Shown here: positions 1-6,600 of the stretch, piece after piece
Layout of the letters: each line of letters begins with the position of its first letter
How positions within the stretch are numbered: position 1 is the first letter of the stretch
Assembly (NCBI GenBank): GCA_023393375.1
Contig: JAEWLI010000095.1
Span: 1-8,692 of the forward strand
DNA: 8,692 nt
DNA from: Bacteroidota bacterium
GTDB lineage: Bacteria > Bacteroidota > Bacteroidia > Cytophagales > Cyclobacteriaceae
Direction: 5' to 3'
Notes under the pieces: generated by a model
Told to the model about the DNA's origin: nothing
The model's input: only the letters and a program-made list of their open reading frames with translations
Database searches by the model: none
Program-made: the position numbers and the translations under genes

Positions 1-1565
1 CGATCCCGAAATGGACCATTTTCATTCCTGTAGCTGACAATGTTTTGTGCCAATTGAGGTCCTAACCCGGACACATAAGTTAATACCTGCTTGCTGGCTG
101 TATTTATTTCCACACCTACATTATTCACACAACTCACCACCACATCATCCAGACTTTTCTTTAAACTATTTTGATCAACATCATGCTGATACTGACCTAC
201 CCCAATTGATTTAGGATCTATTTTTACTAACTCTGCCAAAGGATCCATTAATCGTCTGCCAATTGAAACCGATCCACGAACAGTCAGGTCGTAGTCCGGG
301 AATTCTTCCCTTGCAGCTTCTGAAGCTGAATAAATAGATGCCCCACTTTCATTCACCATTACAATCATGATATAATCTGGAAGTCCAATTGCCCTTATAA
401 AGGCTTCAGTTTCCCGACTTGCCGTGCCATTACCTATAGCAATAGCTTCAATTTGATATTTTTCACATAACGCCATCACAATGGCTGTTGACTCCTGAAC
501 TTTGTTCTGTGGTTCATTTGGATAAATTGTGGTGTTATAGATGAGCTGACCTTGTTTGTCCAGACAAACTACTTTACAACCAGTTCGAAATCCCGGATCG
601 AGTGCCATTACATTTTTTTGACCTAATGGTGGTGCCAATAATAACTGGCGTAGATTGGTGGTAAAAACATTGATAGCTTCTTCATCAGCTTTCTTCTTGG
701 AATACAATCTTGCTTCTGTTTCCATTGAAGGTTTTAACAGCCTTTTGTAACTGTCAAGGATAGCTTTTTCAACTATTTCAGCAGCGTAATTCGAAGATTT
801 AATAACATGATCCCTAATCAATCTTAAAGCTGACTCCTCTGGTGGTGAACATTCAAGACTTAAAATCAATTCTTTTTCGCCCCTTCGCATCGCCAGTACC
901 CTGTGAGAAGGAGCTGTTTTTACTGGTTCTGTCCAATCAAAATAATCCTTAAATTTTTGTCCGTCGTCTTCTCTTCCTTTAATTACCGCTGATTTAAAAA
1001 TACCTTGGTTGATAAACAAATCCCGCATCTTCGCCCGGATCACAGGATCTTCATTTATCCATTCAGCTATGATGTCAGAAGCACCCTGAATGGCTTCTTC
1101 TATGGTTTTAACGTCTTTTTCTTCATCTATAAATTGGGCAGCCACCTCACTTACATCAAATTTCCCTTGTTCGAAGATTTGTTGCGCCAAAGGTTCCAAA
1201 CCTTTTTCGCGGGCAACCGTTGCTTTGGTTCTCTTTTTTGGTTTATATGGCAAGTACAGGTCTTCCAATACCGACATGGTTTCTGCACTTTCAATTTTCT
1301 TTTTTAATTCATCTGTTAGCTTTCCCTGTTCTTCGATGGACTTCAAAACGGTTTCCCTGCGTTTATCGATCTCACGCAATTGCTCTATCCTGTCTCTGAT
1401 ATAAGCAATGGCTACTTCATCCAAGCTGCCAGTCATTTCTTTTCTGTACCTTGAAATAAAAGGCACTGTAGAACCTTCATCCAACAACACCACTGTCGCG
1501 ATCACTTGTCGAGTATTCACTGACAGTTCTCCAGCTATTTTTTCAATATGAACCGTATTCATCAT
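1..1565 (-). CDS. tex: Tex family RNA-binding transcription accessory protein, C-terminus cut by window edge
   Basis: My translation of the minus strand gives 521 uninterrupted codons from ATG at 1565 to the left edge. Tex is a cytoplasmic nucleic-acid-binding protein linked to transcription and RNA handling. Visible family marks, in order, are an N-terminal helical region with VPFISRYRKE (about residues 34-43), the DLYLPYKPKKRTKA segment, the YqgF/RNase H-like core starting at ALDPGFRTGCK (Asp323), GNGTASRET (378-386), SIGRRLMDPLAELVKI, IGVGQYQHDV, and the first helix-hairpin-helix (SGLGPQLAQNIV, ending near 510). Family members are usually about 700-780 residues, so the rest of the HhH region and the S1 RNA-binding domain should lie to the left. 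Two ATG codons are adjacent (1565 and 1562), and either could be the start. No Shine-Dalgarno sequence is visible, as is usual in Bacteroidota. The gene is divergent from the TlpA-like gene. Identification is by motif recognition and is very secure. Confidence 0.95.
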   Translation of the reverse strand, partial: MMNTVHIEKIAGELSVNTRQVIATVVLLDEGSTVPFISRYRKEMTGSLDEVAIAYIRDRIEQLREIDKRRETVLKSIEEQGKLTDELKKKIESAETMSVLEDLYLPYKPKKRTKATVAREKGLEPLAQQIFEQGKFDVSEVAAQFIDEEKDVKTIEEAIQGASDIIAEWINEDPVIRAKMRDLFINQGIFKSAVIKGREDDGQKFKDYFDWTEPVKTAPSHRVLAMRRGEKELILSLECSPPEESALRLIRDHVIKSSNYAAEIVEKAILDSYKRLLKPSMETEARLYSKKKADEEAINVFTTNLRQLLLAPPLGQKNVMALDPGFRTGCKVVCLDKQGQLIYNTTIYPNEPQNKVQESTAIVMALCEKYQIEAIAIGNGTASRETEAFIRAIGLPDYIMIVMVNESGASIYSASEAAREEFPDYDLTVRGSVSIGRRLMDPLAELVKIDPKSIGVGQYQHDVDQNSLKKSLDDVVVSCVNNVGVEINTASKQVLTYVSGLGPQLAQNIVSYRNENGPFRD

Positions 1566-1585
1566 GTTTGTAATTACCAAGTCAA

Positions 1586-1593
1586 CAAAAATA
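1586..1593 (-). promoter_or_regulatory. Candidate Bacteroidota -7 box for tex
   Basis: On the minus strand the bases read TATTTTTG, a full match to the Bacteroidota -7 consensus TAnnTTTG. It ends 21 bases before the tex ATG at 1565, so a transcript would have a short leader. No convincing -33 TTTG/TTG element was found at the expected spacing, and AT-rich DNA produces such boxes by chance. The location in a divergent gap is the main support. Confidence 0.35.
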
Positions 1594-1629
1594 AGGAAAG
1601 TCAAAAACTCATTCGCCTTTTAATGATAA

Positions 1630-1646
1630 ATTTAGTTAAACTAAAT
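1630..1646. promoter_or_regulatory. Perfect 17-bp palindrome between divergent tex and TlpA-like genes
   Basis: The sequence ATTTAGTT-A-AACTAAAT is an exact inverted repeat with 8-bp arms around one central base. It lies in the 124-bp divergent gap. Its centre (1638) is 27 bases upstream of the TlpA-side -7-like box, so it would cover that promoter's -33 region. This geometry fits an operator for a dimeric regulator, but no regulator gene is in the window. The low sequence complexity means chance is possible. It has no T-tract typical of a terminator. Confidence 0.35.
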
Positions 1647-1664
1647 GTGGAATTTTCTTACCTT

Positions 1665-1672
1665 TAATTTTG
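1665..1672 (+). promoter_or_regulatory. Candidate Bacteroidota -7 box for the TlpA-like gene
   Basis: TAATTTTG matches the TAnnTTTG consensus exactly and ends 17 bases before the ATG at 1690, which would give a leader of only about 10-13 bases. The -33 position overlaps the palindrome at 1630-1646 and shows no clear TTTG. A start inside such a short leader is plausible in this phylum but unproven here. Confidence 0.4.
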
Positions 1673-1689
1673 GAGACTATAGATAGACC

Positions 1690-2265
1690 ATGAAAAAGAA
1701 AAATATCAAAAAAGAGATTATAGAATGGGGCGTTTTTCTATCCATCATTGCTATTCTGTTTTTTACGGGTTGGTATAAAGATGTAGCTGCGACTTTACAA
1801 CGAGTGATGTTACAAACAGGATTGTTTAAAGCCGAGTATTATGAAGAAGATGAGCGTTTGAAAGCATCTTATGACTTTGTACTTACAAATTTCAATCAAA
1901 ATGAAGTGCCATTCGAGAAATTTAGGAATAAACCCGTATTTATTAACTTTTGGGCTACTTGGTGCCCTCCATGTATTGCAGAAATGCCCGATATTCAGAA
2001 ACTATATGATGAATTTGAAGGGTCGGACGTCTCATTTGTAATGATCTCATTGGACAAGGACCCGGAAAAGGCTAAAAAATTTATTGAGAGAAAAAATTAT
2101 ACATTTCCGGTATATTTTCTGTCAACCTCCATCCCCGATGTATATGAAAGTTCTACTATTCCTACAACTTTTATTCTTTCACCAAAAGGAGAAATAGTAA
2201 TGCAAAGAAAAGGAATGGCAGATTATTACAATAAAACTATGATTAATTTTTTACGGTCGTTGTAA
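1690..2265 (+). CDS. TlpA-like membrane-anchored thiol-disulfide oxidoreductase
   Basis: This 191-residue protein has a basic N-terminus, one hydrophobic segment at about residues 12-29 with no obvious cleavage site, and a thioredoxin-fold domain from about residue 65 to the end. The active site is WATWCPPC with Cys92 and Cys95, the form typical of TlpA/ResA-type reductases. The cis-proline loop STIPTTF (Pro158) follows at the expected distance, and FILSPKGEIV matches the strand after it. The expected topology is one inner-membrane helix with the catalytic domain in the periplasm. There it would reduce disulfides, for example in cytochrome c apoproteins or other envelope proteins. The substrate cannot be read from the sequence because no cytochrome-maturation gene is nearby. 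The gene stands alone, with 227 bases before the next gene. The start is supported by the charged-then-hydrophobic N-terminus right after the ATG. Confidence 0.9.
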   Translation: MKKKNIKKEIIEWGVFLSIIAILFFTGWYKDVAATLQRVMLQTGLFKAEYYEEDERLKASYDFVLTNFNQNEVPFEKFRNKPVFINFWATWCPPCIAEMPDIQKLYDEFEGSDVSFVMISLDKDPEKAKKFIERKNYTFPVYFLSTSIPDVYESSTIPTTFILSPKGEIVMQRKGMADYYNKTMINFLRSL

Positions 2266-2492
2266 ATTAAGATGATTTCCCTCACAATGCTTTTATTCAA
2301 CCATGAGTTGTTTAAAATTAGCTCAAGGCTATAAAAATAGATATTAGTTACTGTGTAAAATTTCAGACCTCCCAAAAAAAATTTATTATTCTTATAACCT
2401 ATCAGAAATTTTTAAGTTCTTGATAATAGTGTAGGCAAAAGGCCTGAATTTTTAATTGTGTAGAATTTTTTTTTCAACTAAAATAATTAATC
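2266..2492. other. AT-rich intergenic gap without a recognisable element
   Basis: These 227 bases separate two plus-strand genes. No ORF, RNA gene or strong hairpin was found. A weak four-pair stem (AGGC...GCCT, 2433-2445) and a -7-like box with one mismatch (TAATTGTG, 2453-2460) lie ahead of the lipoprotein gene. The latter could be its promoter, but no -33 partner is visible. There is no clear terminator after the TlpA-like gene, so read-through into the lipoprotein gene remains possible. Confidence 0.3.
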
Positions 2493-2744
2493 ATGAAAAA
2501 GTTAAGTCATTTTTTTGTAGCATCATTATTTGTATTCAGTATGATGTTATTTGCTTGTGATGGTCAGCAATCCAACAACAGAGATGATCAAGGCAGAGCT
2601 CCTGGCATGCAGGAGGATGGTATTTATCAAGATGATCAGGGGATTCAGGATACTGAATCAGAATATCCTCAGGATGAAACACAGATGGAACAGGATACTG
2701 TTGGTCAGGATGTAATGGAGCCAGGTTTAAATGAGACCTATTAA
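2493..2744 (+). CDS. Small acidic Gln/Asp-rich predicted lipoprotein
   Basis: The 83-residue product starts MKKLSHFFVA, followed by a hydrophobic stretch and the lipobox LFAC, with Cys22 as the predicted lipidated residue. The mature 61 residues contain about 17 Asp/Glu, 11 Gln, only two Arg and no Lys. They are repetitive (DDQG twice, several QD pairs) and look disordered. No catalytic motif or known family is recognised, so no function is assigned. Export by Sec and lipidation is the only role-related inference; whether it faces the periplasm or the cell surface is open. The ATG at 2493 is supported by the classic signal peptide and follows an A/T-rich leader with no Shine-Dalgarno sequence. 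A strong terminator begins 12 bases after the stop codon, which supports a real transcribed gene. Low-complexity content makes homology search unreliable. Confidence 0.8.
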   Translation: MKKLSHFFVASLFVFSMMLFACDGQQSNNRDDQGRAPGMQEDGIYQDDQGIQDTESEYPQDETQMEQDTVGQDVMEPGLNETY

Positions 2745-2755
2745 AAGAAATTAAA

Positions 2756-2790
2756 AAAATAGCCAGTGTTATAATTATACTGGCTATTTT
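2756..2790. terminator. Bidirectional intrinsic terminator between convergent genes
   Basis: A 12-bp perfect stem (AAAATAGCCAGT pairing with ACTGGCTATTTT) encloses an 11-base loop. It is A-rich on its left and T-rich on its right, so it can work in both directions. It lies between the stop of the lipoprotein gene (2744, plus) and the stop of the beta-barrel gene (2810, minus). Confidence 0.85.
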
Positions 2791-2809
2791 ATTTCAAATG
2801 TACCGCTTA

Positions 2810-3466
2810 TTAAAAACGGAATCCAGCTCCTACGGATATGCCACGGTTGAAAACATTGGCATTTATTATTCCACCATTTATTCTCGTCAGGCCATGCTTA
2901 TATTCCGCTTTCAAATGGAATCCATTTTCAAATTGATACAATAAACCTCCCTGTAGACTAAAATCCCACTCATTGAATGCTCTTTGAATCGGGAATGAAT
3001 CGCCAGCACCTATACCTAACCACGAACCTCTCACAGCAAGTTTACTGTTTATAAGTTTTGAAACAGCACCTCCACCGGTCAAATATAATCCATCAGCGAC
3101 TTTAACATGTAAATTGAGAGGTATAGACAAATAATTTAGCTGGACTGTAGATTTTAATTGAGGGCTAAATATACTTTCAAATGGTCTTACCCTTACCCCC
3201 ACACCTTTCTGATCATAAAACAAACCTGATTCCAGATACAGGAGGTCGTCTAAAGGTAAACCAATATACACTCCTCCACTTATACCATTCCTGTTTTTTA
3301 AAGTAGCAATTTCTCCACTTTGTTTGGTTAACTCCGTCACATTTTGCCATACATCTCCATACCAATTTGCAGAATTATAATTAATTCTGATACCTGTTTC
3401 TATTTGCTGTGCAGTAGCCAGCTTCGCTATAAAAATAGCCACCAATAATAGTATAAATCTTTTCAT
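2810..3466 (-). CDS. Outer-membrane beta-barrel protein (OMP_b-brl_2-like)
   Basis: The 218-residue product opens with a Sec signal peptide (MKRFILLLVAIFIAKLATAQ, cleavage probably after Ala19 or close by). The rest has alternating aromatic and hydrophobic strands joined by short turns. Features typical of the small porin-like barrel family of Bacteroidota are the early strand ETGIRINYNSANW, the segment YLESGLFYDQKGVGV, the paired strands LNYLSIPLNLHVKV and LYLTGGGAVSKL, and a last strand ending GFRF with a terminal Phe as expected for BAM-dependent insertion. Length fits an eight-stranded barrel. It would sit in the outer membrane; its cargo or binding role is unknown. The gene follows the giant T9SS gene on the same strand, but a strong terminator lies between them, so it probably has its own promoter. 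No clear -7 box was found upstream. Family assignment is by pattern, not by search. Confidence 0.85.
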   Translation of the reverse strand: MKRFILLLVAIFIAKLATAQQIETGIRINYNSANWYGDVWQNVTELTKQSGEIATLKNRNGISGGVYIGLPLDDLLYLESGLFYDQKGVGVRVRPFESIFSPQLKSTVQLNYLSIPLNLHVKVADGLYLTGGGAVSKLINSKLAVRGSWLGIGAGDSFPIQRAFNEWDFSLQGGLLYQFENGFHLKAEYKHGLTRINGGIINANVFNRGISVGAGFRF

Positions 3467-3502
3467 ATAAATTGTTATTTAAGGTTTAACTTGTTATGTC
3501 AA

Positions 3503-3516
3503 ACCTGCCGGCAGGT
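3503..3516. repeat. GC-rich perfect 14-bp palindrome upstream of the beta-barrel gene
   Basis: ACCTGCCGGCAGGT is identical to its own reverse complement and is 10/14 G+C inside a strongly A/T-rich gap. It begins 37 bases upstream of the beta-barrel start at 3466. On the minus strand TTTGACA overlaps and follows it, which resembles a -33 element, but no matching -7 box is seen. It may be an operator or one copy of a dispersed genomic palindrome; the window holds only this copy. Confidence 0.45.
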
Positions 3517-3592
3517 ATTTTTAAAAAGAAAAGCTTTCTGTAGTAGCGATAGGAAAAACAATGCCAAAAACTGTTAACAATACTTAAATGAA

Positions 3593-3630
3593 AAAAAGCT
3601 ATTGAAAAATAGCATATTCAATAGCTTTTT
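3593..3630 (-). terminator. Intrinsic terminator of the giant T9SS protein gene
   Basis: Two perfect 14-base arms (3593-3606 and 3617-3630) enclose a 10-base loop. On the minus strand the stem is followed by a run of seven T (A on the plus strand at 3591-3597). The hairpin starts 21 bases after the stop codon at 3651. An alternative six-pair hairpin (3598-3603 with 3608-3613) shares part of the stem, and both forms precede the same U-tract. Confidence 0.85.
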
Positions 3631-3650
3631 CTATAAAAATAAAATCGAAA

Positions 3651-6600
3651 TTACCGTGTAACAATGAATTTCTTTCTAATGGTATTGCCTTGGTTATTCT
3701 TTATAATCAGAATATTCAGACCAATAGGAAGCTGATCGGCATTAATCACCGTTTTCTTCATACCAGGAAGGATTGTTCCCTCCATTACTGTTACACCTCT
3801 CATTTCGATGATCTTAAATTGATACTCGCGCTCAAGCGGTTTGCCAAATTCCAGAACAACAAAATCCTTAACAGGGATGGGGTACAATAGACAATCTTTT
3901 AATTCCGGAAATTCCCCTTCTATTGAAGTAACTTGATCAACAAACTTAGACGGGGCCTTTTTATAAAGGGTCTGATATATTTCTTTGGTTGCTTTGTTCT
4001 GAACAAATACAATCACTCCTAATTCCGACGGATCATATATTTTTATAAAATCCTGCTTCATATCCCAAATTAAGTTTAACTCCTGAGAGTCATCTGGATT
4101 CCAATCACGAGAAAACTCTGTACCAGTTGCATCAGGGATCATTTTTTTCAGTACATTTCTAAAAGAAGAAATACCATTGATACCAAATTCATTCGTGATC
4201 TCCCTTTCAATTACCGCTACATGAACTACTAATTTTTCATTTAACAATGTTTCTTTGGCTTTTACCAAAGTTTGAACATTTAGAACATGATCTGGACTAG
4301 TTAAGAAATCGACTTCTATATCGAATTTTGGGTCTTTGAGTGTAGCAGTAATCAGGTCAGCATGATTCAAATCAGATGTATTAGCACCAATATTATAAGG
4401 ATAATTAGTACCATCAACCATAGTTTTTAGGTTGGGGTTATTAAAATCATAGTATTCCACTCTTGATCTTGGATCCCGTATATTGTCAAAAATAGGATTA
4501 ACAAGGGGTGAATTGAGTTGATAATGCAAAGATATCACCTCTTTGGGTAAAAATTCTTTTAAAGGTGACCCCACAGGCATTTCATTTGTAAAATCTTCAA
4601 GATCATTCAAATAAATATTTTCTTCCACGCTGGACGGAGCATTTGTAAAATGTTCAAGAAGTGTAAATCGGGTTTTCGATTCGATTGTAAAATCGTCAAA
4701 AGCGAAACCATCATAATTTGCCCCTATCGGATTGCTACCATCACTGGAAAATGCTATTCTAAATCGGACCTGATTAGCACGGGGGTCTTTTGCAATTTCA
4801 GCAAGGTCATATCTTACTGTTTGCCAATCAGCCATATCGATACCCGTCCATCCTATTTGACCCACATTTTCCCCTCCTTCATTATCTTCACCAGGCCTGC
4901 TTACGATTGGCCCAAAATTATACCAATTAAGGCCTTTGTCCCTATCCCCCAATCTTTGCCAAGTCAAACCACCATCGTAGGAATACTGAACCACTCCGCC
5001 ATCAAACTGATCTTGTGAATGATACCATATTTTCATCGTCAACATGGGACGTTCAAGTTTGGTCAAATCGAATGCTGGTCCATTGACATAAGACTTCTCA
5101 TTTTCTTCATACATTTGATCAAGACCAGTAATCCACGCATTGCTTCCTGAATATGCTCCTTTAATTACACTACCATTTGGTGTACCCTGCTCCCAGCTGA
5201 TTGGAGAACCTATCTTTGCTCCTGCTACCCAGCCTGAAATATTTTCGAAATCCTGGTAGTATGGAAAATCGGAGACCAAAGGGATAATATCTATTCTCTT
5301 GATCGTATCGTCAGAACATCCATAATTTGTGGCAACACTTAGTTTTACAAAATACTGACCAATGTCCATGTATACATGTTCTGGATTTTGTTCGATGGAA
5401 GTAGACTCATTATCATCAAAATCCCAATGGTAGGTAGTTACCACATCTGTCGGTACCATAGGATTTCCAGCCTTTGATTTATCCTGAAATGACGTAATAT
5501 CGCCATGTGTTACTTTTATAACTGTAAAATCAGCTGTAGGAAGGGAACCAATTACAACTTCTTCACCCAATGCATTGGAACAACCAAAATGTGACGTGAC
5601 TTTTAAAGTTACAAACTTCTTGCCTGGGCTATATTGTCCGTTTATAAGATACATATGTGACGGGTTTTGGACTGCACTTGTTTGTCCATCACCAAAATCC
5701 CATTCCCAGGTTTCTATAAAGTCATTAAATACACCCATACCGGGTAGATTTGATTCATCTATAAATGGAATATTATTACTAACACAGGCGTTTGATGCAT
5801 CAACAAAAAACCCGGGCTCAGGTGCAGCATTCACCCTTACCATTTGGTTTACCTGCACAGTAACATTGTTTTCATCTGTATAAGTATAAATAATATTGTG
5901 ATCACCTACACCCGCTACTCTCGGACGGAAAATATTCTGGCCAAAAGAAATACCAGGTCCACTCCAAATTCCACCTTCCGGATTAGCAGCCAGGATCACT
6001 TCAGGATCATCGAAACAGAATAAAGGCTCAAGGCCAATTATTTCCACATCAGGTGTTGGATTAATGAGAATATCTTTTGAAACTTCATTATAACAACCTG
6101 TTGTAGGATTGGTAAAGGAATAAGTTACTGTTTTAAGACCATCACCAGCTAATGTTGGATCAAAAGTCCTGGTATCTGGCACAATGCCATCACCAGAAAA
6201 ATTCCCGCCAACCGGATTGCCATACAATTCAATAGGATTACCATTTACAGCCCATTCATTGGGCAAATTCAGGATTTCAACAAAAGGAAGTAAATTAATA
6301 CGAATGATAAGGTCATCGGCCTCACTGCTACAAGGGCCGGAACTTCCAGTTCCATCAGGATCACCTGCAATAAGATTCAAAAAGACAAATCCACCCCTAT
6401 CCTCGTTGCCTATTATGTATTCTGCTGTTATCCTGCCGTCACCATACACTATCTGATTAACAATTTCTCCATAACCTGAGGCTATTACCCATTCACCACT
6501 ATTCGCACCACCTCCAATAAACCCTTCTAAAAGGATGGGATCATTTTCACACACCTCAAAATCCTCTCCAGCTGAAGCTGTTGCTTTTTCATTTACTGTA

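Noticed and set aside
1005..1404. Two overlapping plus-strand ORFs of about 100 codons inside tex
   Set aside because: The minus strand here encodes conserved Tex sequence, and the plus-strand products are unlike any family and overlap each other in different frames.
2266..2492. Possible small RNA or riboswitch ahead of the lipoprotein gene
   Set aside because: Only weak four-pair stems and homopolymer runs were seen, with no conserved aptamer-like core or T-tract hairpin.
1690..3466. A cytochrome-maturation or redox operon built around the TlpA-like gene
   Set aside because: The neighbours are a low-complexity lipoprotein and a convergent beta-barrel gene; no partner of that pathway is present.
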